A model generated the notes under the pieces. The model saw nothing but the letters and a program-made list of their open reading frames with translations. It was not told the DNA's origin and did not search any database. Positions 7,941-17,684 of a stretch of 64,000 bases of DNA are shown piece by piece (positions within the stretch are counted from its first letter, which is position 1; every line of letters begins with the position of its first letter). Origin of the DNA: Armatimonadota bacterium (GTDB lineage: Bacteria; Armatimonadota; HRBIN16); contig BPGT01000001.1 in assembly GCA_026003175.1 (NCBI GenBank), positions 1,464,839 through 1,528,838 on the forward strand, in the 5' to 3' direction. A program made the translations under genes and the position numbers.

Positions 7941-10900
7941 ATGCGAAGGCTCTTTTCGGTGGGTCTGCTCATCTGGCTGATTGCTCTGGCGGTCCATGCG
8001 CATCCTTCGGAGCCGATTATTCGGGTGCGCGACATTAAGCCCGGGATGAAAGGCTATGGGCTGACTGTCTTTCAGGGCACGAAGATCGAACGGTTCGAGG
8101 TAGAAGTGCTCGGCGTGTTGCCCAAAGCAAACGTCGGGCACGATTTGATATTCATCAAGATGAAGGGTGGTCCGTTGAACGCGCGTGGGGTAAATATCGC
8201 GGCAGGCATGAGCGGCAGCCCCATTTATATCAACGGACGGCTCGCCGGAGCGGTGTCTATGACCTTCTGGGGGTTCCCCAAGGAGCCACAGTGTCTGGTA
8301 ACCCCCATTGAGGATATGCTGGAAGCGCTGGACCCACGCTTGCCCAAAGAACCGGCGGGTATGGCACGAGCGCAGGCAGAACCACAAACAGTGCTCTTTG
8401 GGGGGAAGCGCATCATTATCGCTCCAGACAACGCGCCGCCGGCAGGCGGAGGGGAACTGGTCTTCACCCGTCCTCCCATACCGGTGATGGCGAGCGGTCT
8501 TTCGGCTCGTGGCATCCAGCGGCTGAATGCACTTTTGCAGCCCTACAACATGTTCGCCATGCCGGGCCCCGGACGCGCCGAGAACATGGCGAAACGGGTG
8601 CCCCCTCTGCAACCCGGCTCTGCTGTGGGAGTGGCTCTGGTGACAGGCGATGTGGACGTCAGTGCAATCGGCACGGTCACCTACCGCAATGGCGACCGCG
8701 TGCTGATTTTCGGACATCCCTTCATGGGCATCGGTGCTCTGGAAGCTCCGCTGACTACCGCTTACGTGTTCGACGTAGTGCCCAGCTATTCGCGTTCGGT
8801 CAAAATCGCCGCGCCGGTCAGCGTGGTGGGCAAAGCCACGCAGGACAGATTGTTCTCGGTGGCAGGAGAACTGGGCAAGCAACCCTCTATGGTTCCGGTG
8901 GCGGTAAATGTGGAAGACGTGACTACCGGTCGGAAGCGCAGATTTCAGGCACAAGTGGTACAACACCCTCTGCTGACCGGTCAGTTGGTGTCGCTGGTCG
9001 CCTACGAGACACTGTCGCAAATACGCGGCACCCCCGGCGACTCGCTGGCGAAGGTGCAGCTGACAGTAAACGCCGAGGAGGTAGGCACTATTACCCGTGA
9101 GAACGTGGTGTTCGACGACGTGGACATTGCTAGCAGTGCGACCGCCGACCTGGACAGCCTGATGAACATCCTCACCGCGAACCCCTTCTATCCACTGGCG
9201 GTGAAAAGTGTGGACCTGCGTGTGCGTATCGAAAGCAAACGACAGACCGCCACTATCGAGCGGGTGTTCGTGCGCAAGGGACGATATGAGCCGGGCGAAA
9301 CGGTGCAGCTGGGCGTGGTGTTAAAGCCCTATCGCGGTCAACCCGTCACGCGCGAAGTGAGCCTTACGCTGCCGCAAAGCCTTCGCAGTGGGCGTTACAC
9401 CCTGCAGGTGCGCGGCGGGATGCAACCTTCTCTTACTCTGCTGCCCGGGCTGGTCATCCGTACCGCTACGCCGGAGCAGGCTCCACCCACCAGCGTCCAG
9501 CAGATGGTGAACCGCTTCCTGGAGCGCGAGCGCAACAATGACCTGGTGGTACGACTGCTGTTGCCCACCTCCACCGTGGACATCGGCGGAGAGCGCTTCA
9601 GCCAGATGCCTCCCACGATGGGTGCGCTGATGCGTTCGGGCAAGAGCAGCGCGCTGCGCCTAGAGCGCGACGATCTGAAGCTGGTGTTGCCCACCGAATG
9701 GGTACTGAGCGGTTCGCAGATGCTCGTGCTGAATGTACAGCGCCGCGACTCCTCCGAGACGCGCCCTGCCGAACCTCGCCTGCCGCCCGGGGAGCCATTA
9801 CCGCCGGAAAGCGCACCGCCAGGCGCTCCGCCCGCAGTGCCTGCTGTGCTGGAGGGCAACCTGCCGGACCGAGGGGTTCAAACCTTCGCGGGAAACGCGA
9901 TGCTGGTCCAGCCCAGGCAGCCGCAAGCGCGCTCTGCACAGACCGGCGCGAAGCCAGCCGCAACACAGCAGGAAAGGGCACCGGCTCCGCCCGAGGTGGC
10001 GCAAAAAGAGGAAAAACCGGTGGTACGCACCGCACAGGTATGGACACAAACCGAGCAGGCGGATTTCGCAAAAGGCTTCTTTGACCGCACCACCACCACC
10101 TCCGAGGGCGATGTGCGCCTCTCGCTCACCCTCTCCCGAGCGGTGGATACCGGCAAACCATTCGTGTGGACGCTCGCTCCTGCCAGCGACGGCTCCTTGC
10201 TTGTCGGTACCGGACACGAGGGCGATATCCTGCGCCTGTCGCCCGACGGCAAGCTGTCCTCGCTATGTCGTCTACCGGAGCTGGAGGTGCAGTGGCTGGT
10301 CGCCGATGCGGACGGCTGGCTGGTTGGCACATCACCCCATGGGCGCATCTACCGCGTGACCGCCGATGGCAAGTACCAGCAGGTGGCACAGCTGGAGCAG
10401 GCATATCCCGTTTGTGCAGTGCGTCGCTCCGGCGAATCGGTGCTCATTGGCACAGGCGGCAATGCGGGCGTGGTATACGAATGGCGTCAGGGACGGGTAA
10501 CCCCTCTGTTGCAGACCGGACAGAACCACGTGACTGCGCTGGCTGTGGCACAGGATGGTGTGGTGTATGCAGGCACAGGCGATAACGCTACGCTATGGCG
10601 AATCCTCCCCGACAACAGCGCTCAGGCAGTACGTGACTTCGGCGAGGGGGCGGTGTCCGCACTTGCCTTGTGGCAGGATGGGTCAGTGCTGGTGGCACTA
10701 CAATCTCGCCTGCAGGTACTGCGCCTGTATACCGATGGACGCACCAAAACGGTAATAGAACGCACTGGGAACCCTGTCCTGGCGCTCGTCCCTGCACCTG
10801 ACGGTAGCGTGTTCGCCATTGGCAGTAGTATCATTTACCAGATATTCCCCGATAACCGGGTAAATCTGGTGGAGAACCGACTAGACGTGGACTTCGTGGC

Positions 10901-12152
10901 GGGGACGTGGTGGCAGAACGCGCTATGGCTGGGCACGGCAAACGGCGGCGAGATATACACCGCTAAACTCGACGGTGGCGAGGGCACGTACACTTCACCG
11001 GTGCACGATGCAAAAAGCCATGCACAGTGGGGTTCGCTCTACTGGATAGCGGAGACTCCGGAGGGGACCTCCATTGAGATAAGCACACGCAGCGGCAACG
11101 TGCCTGAACCAGACAACAGCTGGAGCGAATGGAGCAGTGTGCTCGCCAGCCCAGGCGACGCGATAACCAGCCCACCGGCACGCTACGTACAGTATCGGGC
11201 GGTGCTGCGCACACGTAACCCGCAGGTGAGCCCGCGCCTGCTGTCGGTGTCGTTGTACTATCGCACGCAGAACCAGCCGCCGCGTGTGACCCTCAAATCA
11301 CCCCGGGGTGGCGCGGTGCTGTCCGGCGAGCAGAATATCGAGTGGCAGGCGGAGGACCCCGATAAGGATACCCTCAGCTATCGGGTGTATTACCGGGCGG
11401 AGGGCGAGCGCGAGTGGCATGAGATACAAGCATCGGGCAAGAGTACCGCCACGCCTCCTCCACGCCACTCGGAAAGTAAACCTGCGCAGCAGCGAGCATC
11501 TGCGGAAGAGGACGTGCCCACAGTAGAGGAGATGATGGCGGACCTGCGCCAACAGGTGGAGAACGATCCCAATATTCCTGCGGAGGTCAAGGCGGAGATA
11601 CTGGCGAGCGCGGAGCGCGATTTGCCACAGGTTCGCGCGGCTATGCAGCAACAGGCTCAGGCTGAGGCGCGGACAGAAGGAACGCCCGAACCTCCGCCCT
11701 CTGCTCCATCGCCTGCTGCGACTTCGCGCAAGTGGGATACCAAGTCGCTCAAGGACGGGGTATATCGCCTGCGCGTAGTGGCATCTGACCGCCCTTCCAA
11801 CGCTACCGACGCCCTGTCTACCGAGGCGGTTTCCGAGCCGGTCATCGTATGTAACAGTAAACCAGTCGTCGTAGTGCCGTCGCGGGACGGTGTACAGGTA
11901 CAGGCAGACGGGGTGGTGCAGGTATCCGGCTTCGTGTTACAGAAATTAGTGCCGGTGACAGCCGTGCAGGTGCGCGTCGACGATGGCGAGTGGCTCGCTG
12001 CGGAGGCGGGCGATGGGGTGTTTGATAGCCCGCTAGAGACGTTTCGCTTCCGCTCAGAGAAGCTGCCCAAGGGCGAGCACCAAATTACCATCAAGGCGTT
12101 CAATGCGGCGGGCTTGAGCGCAACGTGGCAGAAGAAGGTGGCTGTGAAATAG
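7941..12152 (+). CDS. Very large SpoIVB-type (S55) peptidase with beta-propeller and C-terminal repeats
   Basis: A predicted secreted protein of 1403 residues. A signal peptide (MRRLFSVGLLIWLIALAVHA) precedes a SpoIVB-like S55 serine peptidase region whose signature GMSGSPIY lies near residues 89-96; DVDVSAIGTVTYRNGDRVLIFGHPFMGIG is a further family block. After a Pro/Ala-rich linker (about 600-700) come repeated DGSLLVGTGHEGDILRLSPDG-like blades of a beta-propeller (about 705-1020), a fibronectin-like part, a second low-complexity region with a short helical insert, and a terminal Ig-like module. I start at the ATG 7941, with GGGAGGA upstream, because it gives a clean signal peptide. Probable role: envelope proteolysis or surface signalling; the propeller fusion is unusual. 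Confidence 0.75.
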   Translation: MRRLFSVGLLIWLIALAVHAHPSEPIIRVRDIKPGMKGYGLTVFQGTKIERFEVEVLGVLPKANVGHDLIFIKMKGGPLNARGVNIAAGMSGSPIYINGRLAGAVSMTFWGFPKEPQCLVTPIEDMLEALDPRLPKEPAGMARAQAEPQTVLFGGKRIIIAPDNAPPAGGGELVFTRPPIPVMASGLSARGIQRLNALLQPYNMFAMPGPGRAENMAKRVPPLQPGSAVGVALVTGDVDVSAIGTVTYRNGDRVLIFGHPFMGIGALEAPLTTAYVFDVVPSYSRSVKIAAPVSVVGKATQDRLFSVAGELGKQPSMVPVAVNVEDVTTGRKRRFQAQVVQHPLLTGQLVSLVAYETLSQIRGTPGDSLAKVQLTVNAEEVGTITRENVVFDDVDIASSATADLDSLMNILTANPFYPLAVKSVDLRVRIESKRQTATIERVFVRKGRYEPGETVQLGVVLKPYRGQPVTREVSLTLPQSLRSGRYTLQVRGGMQPSLTLLPGLVIRTATPEQAPPTSVQQMVNRFLERERNNDLVVRLLLPTSTVDIGGERFSQMPPTMGALMRSGKSSALRLERDDLKLVLPTEWVLSGSQMLVLNVQRRDSSETRPAEPRLPPGEPLPPESAPPGAPPAVPAVLEGNLPDRGVQTFAGNAMLVQPRQPQARSAQTGAKPAATQQERAPAPPEVAQKEEKPVVRTAQVWTQTEQADFAKGFFDRTTTTSEGDVRLSLTLSRAVDTGKPFVWTLAPASDGSLLVGTGHEGDILRLSPDGKLSSLCRLPELEVQWLVADADGWLVGTSPHGRIYRVTADGKYQQVAQLEQAYPVCAVRRSGESVLIGTGGNAGVVYEWRQGRVTPLLQTGQNHVTALAVAQDGVVYAGTGDNATLWRILPDNSAQAVRDFGEGAVSALALWQDGSVLVALQSRLQVLRLYTDGRTKTVIERTGNPVLALVPAPDGSVFAIGSSIIYQIFPDNRVNLVENRLDVDFVAGTWWQNALWLGTANGGEIYTAKLDGGEGTYTSPVHDAKSHAQWGSLYWIAETPEGTSIEISTRSGNVPEPDNSWSEWSSVLASPGDAITSPPARYVQYRAVLRTRNPQVSPRLLSVSLYYRTQNQPPRVTLKSPRGGAVLSGEQNIEWQAEDPDKDTLSYRVYYRAEGEREWHEIQASGKSTATPPPRHSESKPAQQRASAEEDVPTVEEMMADLRQQVENDPNIPAEVKAEILASAERDLPQVRAAMQQQAQAEARTEGTPEPPPSAPSPAATSRKWDTKSLKDGVYRLRVVASDRPSNATDALSTEAVSEPVIVCNSKPVVVVPSRDGVQVQADGVVQVSGFVLQKLVPVTAVQVRVDDGEWLAAEAGDGVFDSPLETFRFRSEKLPKGEHQITIKAFNAAGLSATWQKKVAVK

Positions 12153-12173
12153 GATTCTTTGCGGAGGTGGGCG

Positions 12174-13013
12174 ATGAAGCTCTCTGTCATTACCGATGAA
12201 ATATCGCAGGATTTAGAGTACGCCGTTCGGGTGATGCAGGAGTATAACGTTACCGGCGCGGAGCTGCGCGGATTGTGGAACGTCAACATCGCGGATATCG
12301 ATGACGCCACCGCTCGACGCGCCAAAAAGCTGCTGGACGCAAACGGCATCAGGGTTTCCAGCATCGCCTCCCCGTTCTACAAGTGCGACCTGTTCGAGCA
12401 GAGCGGCGAGGTGAAGGGACCGATGCATCTGGCAACGCCGCGCGACCTTAGCGAGCAAATGGATATGTTGCATCGCTGTATCGATCTGGCACACTTCTTC
12501 GAAACGCCAATTATCCGCGTGTTCTCATTCTGGAAGCGAGGCGAGTTGACACCGGATATCGAGAAGCGCATCATCGACTCGTTTGCTGAGCCGGTGAAAC
12601 TAGCGGAGCAAGAAGGGGTTGTTCTGGCTCTGGAGAACGAGCATTCTTGTTATCTCGGCACGGGCGCGGAGGTGGCCCGGGTAGCAAAAGCGGTAGGTTC
12701 GCCGCACCTGCAAGTTTGCTGGGACCCGGGCAACGCGCTGTGCGCTGGCGAGACGCCATATCCCGATGGCTACGAGGCGGTGCGCGAGATGGTGGCGCAT
12801 GTACACGTCAAAGACGGTGTGCTGGAAGAGGGCAAGGTGCGCTTCGTGGTAGTGGGCGAAGGTGCGATAGACTATATGGGGCAATTCAATGCCCTGCGCC
12901 GCGACGGCTACACCGGCTGGATTTCGCTGGAGACACACGCGCGGATAGATGGTGATGCCGAACGCGCCTCGCGCCTGTGTTTACAAGCACTCAGACAATG
13001 GATTGAGGAGTAG
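12174..13013 (+). CDS. Sugar phosphate isomerase/epimerase (xylose isomerase-like TIM barrel)
   Basis: A 279-residue TIM-barrel protein of the AP-endonuclease 2/xylose isomerase superfamily. Conserved pieces are KLSVITDEISQDLEYAV at the N-terminus, FETPIIRVFSFWKRG, VVLALENEHSCYLGTG (a metal-ligand Glu), QVCWDPGNALCAGETPYPDGY, HVHVKDGVLEEGKVRFVVVGEGAIDY and GWISLETH. These are the usual metal-binding acid and His positions. The ATG at 12174 follows GGAGGTGGGCG. The substrate cannot be told from sequence. The next gene begins seven bases downstream. Confidence 0.85.
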   Translation: MKLSVITDEISQDLEYAVRVMQEYNVTGAELRGLWNVNIADIDDATARRAKKLLDANGIRVSSIASPFYKCDLFEQSGEVKGPMHLATPRDLSEQMDMLHRCIDLAHFFETPIIRVFSFWKRGELTPDIEKRIIDSFAEPVKLAEQEGVVLALENEHSCYLGTGAEVARVAKAVGSPHLQVCWDPGNALCAGETPYPDGYEAVREMVAHVHVKDGVLEEGKVRFVVVGEGAIDYMGQFNALRRDGYTGWISLETHARIDGDAERASRLCLQALRQWIEE

Positions 13014-13020
13014 ATGTACT

Positions 13021-14655
13021 ATGGCAAGACGCAATGACGTGCCGAAACGTACGGTTTCACGCGAGGAAGAGTTACTCTCCCTGCGCAATATTCGCGCCGG
13101 GTTTGCTAAAAAGGTACAGGCGGTTTCCATAGCGTTCGTTATCGTGATGGGGCTGGGCATGGTGGCGTACTTCGGTACGATACCCATGGGTGGTCCCTCG
13201 AGCGGCGCGCGCAGTCAGAATATCGCTCTCGTCAACGGCGAGCCGATCCAGCGTGAGCAGTTCGAAGAGATGGTACACGATCGTGCTCGACAGGAGGCAA
13301 TGCTCTCTGGTGATGCGCTGGCAAGCGTTGGCGTGCGCGCGAAGGTGTTTCGCGAACAAGTGGACCAGGTGCTTATCGCACAAGCTGCACAGAGGGAGGG
13401 AATTTCTATCTCCGATAGGGACCTGGACCGCGAGATCGATAAACTGGTAGACCAGCAGGTAAAACAAGAACGGGAGCGCGCTTCACAGGGCAAACAGATA
13501 ACTGACCAACAGTTCGAGATGGTTATCCGCAACGCGATGGGCAAGAGCGTCGCCGAATGGCGCGAGGAGCTGAGACGGGATTGGCAAGCCCGCAAGCCGC
13601 TGCTCCGGCAGGCTCTGCTGCAGCAGAAGCTAATGGATAAGGTGGCAAACGTGCCGAACCCGTCGGATGAGGAGCTGAAGCATAGTTACGATTTGCTAAC
13701 GATACGCCATATTCTGGTAAGCACGGACAAGCGTACCGAAGAGCAAGCGCGCAAACGGGCGGAGGAGATTCTGCAGAAGGCACACTCCGGCGCTGATTTT
13801 GCCAAATTAGCGAAGGAGTTTTCCGACGACCCCGGCAGCAAGCAAAACGGCGGCAGTCTGGGAGCCATCCCACGCTCGCAGGTAGAGGCGCTCTTCGCAC
13901 CCGAATTCGCCAAAGCGGTGGAGGCGTTGCAGCCCGGGCAAGTGAGCGACCTGGTGAAGACGCAATTTGGCTTCCATATCATTCGCCTCGATTCGATAAA
14001 GCCCAACGTGCCCGCTGACTTCGAAAAGAAAAAAGCCGATTACGCGAAGCAGTATGTGGATAACATGCGCAACGCGAAGTGGCAGCAGTATCTGGCGCAA
14101 CTGCGCCGCACTGCAAAAATCGAAATGCTGGACCCCGAGCTGAGGGCGTTTCAGGCTCTGGAGGAATGGCAAAAGCAAGCAGGTAAGCCCGAATACGCTG
14201 CCGGGCTCGCCCGCGTTATCGAGGTGTTCGAGAAGGCTACACAAGAGAGTCCGTCTCCAGATGCGATGGTGGTACTGGGAATACTGTACCAACAGCAATC
14301 GGAAATGCCCGGTCTGGCGGAACCTGCCCGTAAACAGGCTCGTGAAAAAGCCATCACCGCATGGCACAGTGCTTTGCAGCTGATGGAAAGTATCAGACTG
14401 CGCTTCATGCTTGCTGACCTCTACCGCAAAAACAAGCAGAACGACCAGGCGATCAAACAATATGAAGAAATCGCCAAGTTAGCGTGGGATAGACCCGACA
14501 TTCACGCGCAGCTGAAGAGCATCTACAAGCAGATGGGCAGGCAGGACATGGTGCAGAAAGAGGTAGAGTGGGAGAAGAAGTACCAGGAGCGTATGAAGAC
14601 AGAGCGTGCTCCTGCACCACCTGCGTCGCAACCGGCTCCGGCTCAGAAGCCATAG
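13021..14655 (+). CDS. SurA/PrsA-like peptidyl-prolyl isomerase (parvulin) with C-terminal TPR-like region
   Basis: A 544-residue membrane-anchored chaperone. A short cytoplasmic N-terminus is followed by a TM segment (about residues 36-57), a SurA N-terminal-like helical domain (LVNGEPIQREQFEEMV...), a single parvulin domain (TIRHILVSTDKRTEEQ..., FAKLAKEFSDDPGSKQNGGSLG, QFGFHIIRLDSI) and a helical tail that resembles tetratricopeptide repeats. It would help fold secreted or outer-membrane proteins outside the cytoplasmic membrane. The start at 13021 is supported by GAGGAG about 11 bases upstream; upstream in-frame codons overlap the previous gene. Confidence 0.88.
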   Translation: MARRNDVPKRTVSREEELLSLRNIRAGFAKKVQAVSIAFVIVMGLGMVAYFGTIPMGGPSSGARSQNIALVNGEPIQREQFEEMVHDRARQEAMLSGDALASVGVRAKVFREQVDQVLIAQAAQREGISISDRDLDREIDKLVDQQVKQERERASQGKQITDQQFEMVIRNAMGKSVAEWREELRRDWQARKPLLRQALLQQKLMDKVANVPNPSDEELKHSYDLLTIRHILVSTDKRTEEQARKRAEEILQKAHSGADFAKLAKEFSDDPGSKQNGGSLGAIPRSQVEALFAPEFAKAVEALQPGQVSDLVKTQFGFHIIRLDSIKPNVPADFEKKKADYAKQYVDNMRNAKWQQYLAQLRRTAKIEMLDPELRAFQALEEWQKQAGKPEYAAGLARVIEVFEKATQESPSPDAMVVLGILYQQQSEMPGLAEPARKQAREKAITAWHSALQLMESIRLRFMLADLYRKNKQNDQAIKQYEEIAKLAWDRPDIHAQLKSIYKQMGRQDMVQKEVEWEKKYQERMKTERAPAPPASQPAPAQKP

Positions 14656-14672
14656 GAGGCAAGGTCGCATAC

Positions 14673-14757
14673 CGCGCTCCGTCGCAATCTTGATTGCAGG
14701 GTGGGGTAGTTTTTCGCTTGCGCTCAGCACGATATACCGATGATGCGACGGAGCGCG
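14673..14757. repeat. Perfect 14-bp inverted repeat between convergent genes
   Basis: CGCGCTCCGTCGCA (14673-14686) recurs as an exact inverted copy at 14744-14757, 57 bases away, between the ends of two convergent genes. The intervening segment has no coding potential. It could be a bidirectional terminator-like structure, a structured RNA or a small repeat element. Confidence 0.6.
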
Positions 14758-14772
14758 TCTCTCCGTATCAGT

Positions 14773-15744
14773 TTAACCCTGTGCTGCGGCGTACGCCTGA
14801 TACACAATCTCTACCGCTCGCAAGCCGTCGTAGCCTGTTACGTGCAGGTCGGTTCTACCCAAACAGGCGTCCACAAAGTGTTGTATCTCGCCCACGAAGC
14901 GGTCGGGACCCGTCTCTTCCAGTGGTTGCCAGTCGTCCATCTTGTTCGTCTTGTATCGGCTCTTGAAGCCGTCCCAGTAGTGCACCATTGCCGCGCCTTC
15001 TGTACCGTACACTTCCACCACATTGAAGCCGGCGGCAAGCGACCAGCTGGCTTCCACCACGCCCATGCGGTTATCGCTGGTGGACAGCAGCGCGACGGCG
15101 GTGTCTTCCACCTCGCCGATGGCGGGGTTGGTCTGACGAGTCACTGCCTGCACGCGGGCGACCTCGCCCACCAAAAAGCGGAACAGGTCGATGCTATGTA
15201 CGCTGGTGTCCATCAGCACACCGCCCCCGGCGACCTCCTTGTCCGAGAACCATCGCTCTTCCACCCCTTTGAACGGACCGGCGAAGCGGTTGCGAAACAT
15301 CACTACCTCGCCCAGCTCACCCGCTTCAATGAGCCGTTTGAGAGCCGCTATCGGTGGATGAAAGCGATGGCAGAAAGCGGTCATCAGCTTCACACCCTTC
15401 TCTTCAGCAGCACGCACCATCTGGCGGGCAGCGTCGGGATGGTGTGCCAGCGGTTTCTCACACAGGATGTGCAAACCGCGTTCCATTGCCAGCAAAGCAG
15501 CTTCCAGATGCGCCGAGGGAGGCGTGCAGATGTCCACTGCGTCCAGATCCACCTGCTCAAGCATCGCCTCTACCTCCCGGAACACCTGCGCACCTGCCTG
15601 CTGTGCCGCAGCGCGAGCAGCATCTTCGTGAATATCAGCTATCGCCACGACTTGCGCCTCACGCACGCGGTCGTAGCTGGCAAGGTGCGTCCGCCCGATA
15701 CCTCCGGCGCCAATCAAACCAACGCGAAGCGTGCGGTTACTCAC
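14773..15744 (-). CDS. Gfo/Idh/MocA family oxidoreductase
   Basis: A 323-residue NAD(P)-dependent dehydrogenase. The Rossmann motif GLIGAGGIGRTHLASY opens the protein, then VDAVDICTPPSAH, the catalytic-region CEKPLAHH (Glu-Lys-Pro of the family) and a C-terminal alpha/beta domain with GGVLMDTSVHSIDLFRFL. Start is GTG at 15744, overlapping the stop of the upstream TIM-barrel gene by four bases (GTGA), so the pair is translated from one message. With the epimerase and the nearby sugar kinase this suggests catabolism of a sugar, sugar acid or inositol-like polyol; the substrate is not determinable. Confidence 0.9.
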   Translation of the reverse strand: MSNRTLRVGLIGAGGIGRTHLASYDRVREAQVVAIADIHEDAARAAAQQAGAQVFREVEAMLEQVDLDAVDICTPPSAHLEAALLAMERGLHILCEKPLAHHPDAARQMVRAAEEKGVKLMTAFCHRFHPPIAALKRLIEAGELGEVVMFRNRFAGPFKGVEERWFSDKEVAGGGVLMDTSVHSIDLFRFLVGEVARVQAVTRQTNPAIGEVEDTAVALLSTSDNRMGVVEASWSLAAGFNVVEVYGTEGAAMVHYWDGFKSRYKTNKMDDWQPLEETGPDRFVGEIQHFVDACLGRTDLHVTGYDGLRAVEIVYQAYAAAQG

Positions 15745-16577
15745 GACACGTTAACCTCCTGTAGAATCTTCCGAACGTTATCCAGGCTCTGTTGCACACC
15801 CGCTACGGCTTTCTCCATGCCCAGATACTCCAGGCTAAAGGGTCCACGAAAGCCTCCGCGAACCAGAGCTTCTATACATCCTCGTATGTCTATTTCGCCA
15901 TCGCCCACTACAGTTCCCATATACACCTCGCCCGTCACCGAGTGGTAGGGATACTCGTGGTAGCCCTTGCGGGTGCGACGCATATCGTTGAGATGTACCA
16001 GTTTGCACAGGTCAGCAACTGCCTGGCACTCGCGCACAGGCTCCAGACCAGCCAGCAAAAAGGCACACATATCCGCGTTGACCCCGAAAGCGGTGGAGTT
16101 TACCTGTTCGACAACGTATCGTAATGTCTCGGCGGAATTGACTACGTCCTCGTGCGGTTCCAGCACCACCGTGACCCCGGCGTTATGTGCATAGCGTGCT
16201 ACCGAAGATACCGATTCCACCACCATCTGCAGGGCATCCTCGTACACAATGTTCACCTTAATCTTCCCGGGAAGTAACCGCACTATTTCCGCCCCAACAC
16301 GCACCGCTTCCTCTATCGCCGCATACGCCAGCTTCATCTGCTCATGCCTGGCAGTGTGGTCCACGTGCACGAAGTCGGTCGCGATATCGTACGCACAAAC
16401 ACGCAGACCGAAATCTCGAAGGAAGGACAGCGGTTGTCCTGCCGACAACCAGAAGTAGTCCACTAGTTCTACGCTGTCTACCCCTAGTTCGCGACAGGTG
16501 GCGGCGAAACGCTCGACATCCATACGTTGTCGCTGGAAGTCCAGAGCGAAACTCCACATACTGAGGCAGATGTCCAT
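15741..16577 (-). CDS. Sugar phosphate isomerase/epimerase (TIM barrel)
   Basis: A 278-residue xylose isomerase-like TIM-barrel protein (MDICLSMWSFALDFQRQRMD start; VVLEPHEDVVNSAETLRYVVE with the metal-ligand Glu; FGVNADMCAFLLAG; LVHLNDMRRTRKGYHEYPYHSVTGEV; GPFSLEYLG). A much longer reading frame continues upstream but its translation there does not look like this family. I take the ATG at 16577; a GGGAGG stands about 13 bases upstream, rather far. The gene is divergent from the sugar kinase at 16701 and overlaps the oxidoreductase gene that follows, so they form a two-gene operon. Confidence 0.82.
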   Translation of the reverse strand: MDICLSMWSFALDFQRQRMDVERFAATCRELGVDSVELVDYFWLSAGQPLSFLRDFGLRVCAYDIATDFVHVDHTARHEQMKLAYAAIEEAVRVGAEIVRLLPGKIKVNIVYEDALQMVVESVSSVARYAHNAGVTVVLEPHEDVVNSAETLRYVVEQVNSTAFGVNADMCAFLLAGLEPVRECQAVADLCKLVHLNDMRRTRKGYHEYPYHSVTGEVYMGTVVGDGEIDIRGCIEALVRGGFRGPFSLEYLGMEKAVAGVQQSLDNVRKILQEVNVS

Positions 16578-16700
16578 CGACGAGGTGACGTCCTCCCTTG
16601 AACGCCGTCTGAAGGTAGTATACCTGATAAAGCAGTTATCGTCAAATGGCGACAGGAGTGTCTCTGTTTGCTCGCGAATGGAAAAACTGGAGGGGTGGCG

Positions 16701-17678
16701 ATGCGCGTTATTACCTTCGGCGAGACAATGCTGCGACTGTCTCCGCCGGGTTATCAACGCATTGCACAGGCGGAGCGGTTCGAGGTAGCGGTTGCGGGTA
16801 CAGAGAGCAACACCGCTGCGGTGCTGGCACAGCTTGGCGTTTCGGTCACATGGCTCTCTCGCCTGCCTGATAACCCGCTGGGGCATCTGGTGGCACAGCG
16901 ATTGAGGGCGTTGGGGGTGGATGTGGAGCAAGTCACGTGGGACTCCGGGTGCCGGCTGGGATTGTATTTTGTGGAAGTGGGGGTGACGCCTCGTCCTACG
17001 CGCGTGCTCTACGATCGCAAAGGCTCCGCCATGAGCCGCTGGAAGCGCGGCGAATGGGATTGGCATACTCTGCTGAAGGGGGTGAATCTGCTGCACGCCA
17101 CGGGAATCACCCCTGCCCTCAGCTCCGACTGCCTCGAAGCCACCCGCGAGGCGTTGCAAATCGCCAGGCAGATGAACGTGACCGTCTCGTTCGACCTGAA
17201 CTACCGCTCCCTGCTCTGGTCGCCACAACAGGCACGTCAGGCACTGGAGCCGCTCCTCTCGCTGGTGCAGGTGCTGATAGTCTCTCCTGCCGATGCGCGC
17301 ACCGTGCTGGAGGTCGATGCTGAAGACACCGAGATCGCCGCGCAGGTACAAAAACGCTATGGCGTTCCTGTGGTGGCTACCCCTTTACGGGACCAGCAAT
17401 CGGCGACGACAGGGCGACGCTACAGCGTGGTCGCGGCGGAGGGGAAGGTATGGCAATCGGAGGGATGCCCTTTCGAGGTGATAGACCCTATCGGCAGCGG
17501 TGATGCCTACGATGCGGGCTTCCTGTACGGCTATCTGCAGGGCGATATCGAGCTGGCAATGCGCTGTGCAGACGTCCTATCCGCGCTCAAGCACACGGTG
17601 CCGGGGGATGTGTTGTTCACTTCACCGGAGGAGCTCCGGCAGCTGTTGCTGGGTATCCCCAAAGGAATCATCCGATAA
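16701..17678 (+). CDS. PfkB-family carbohydrate kinase, 2-dehydro-3-deoxygluconate kinase-like
   Basis: A 325-residue ribokinase-fold kinase. MRVITFGETMLRLSPPGYQRI at the start and GTESNTAAVLAQLGVSVTWLSRLPDNPLG are typical of KDG kinases; SFDLNYRSLLW follows, and the second PfkB signature with catalytic Asp is DPIGSGDAYDAGFLYG. It would phosphorylate KDG to KDPG in the Entner-Doudoroff-type breakdown of uronates. The ATG at 16701 is preceded by GGAGGGG. It is divergent from the epimerase/dehydrogenase pair, and a shared intergenic control region of about 120 bases separates them. Confidence 0.85.
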   Translation: MRVITFGETMLRLSPPGYQRIAQAERFEVAVAGTESNTAAVLAQLGVSVTWLSRLPDNPLGHLVAQRLRALGVDVEQVTWDSGCRLGLYFVEVGVTPRPTRVLYDRKGSAMSRWKRGEWDWHTLLKGVNLLHATGITPALSSDCLEATREALQIARQMNVTVSFDLNYRSLLWSPQQARQALEPLLSLVQVLIVSPADARTVLEVDAEDTEIAAQVQKRYGVPVVATPLRDQQSATTGRRYSVVAAEGKVWQSEGCPFEVIDPIGSGDAYDAGFLYGYLQGDIELAMRCADVLSALKHTVPGDVLFTSPEELRQLLLGIPKGIIR

Positions 17679-17684
17679 CAAAAA

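Noticed and set aside
7902-9020. 372-codon minus-strand frame opposite the S55 peptidase
   Set aside because: The plus-strand protein has signal peptide and S55 motifs; the opposite frame shows none.
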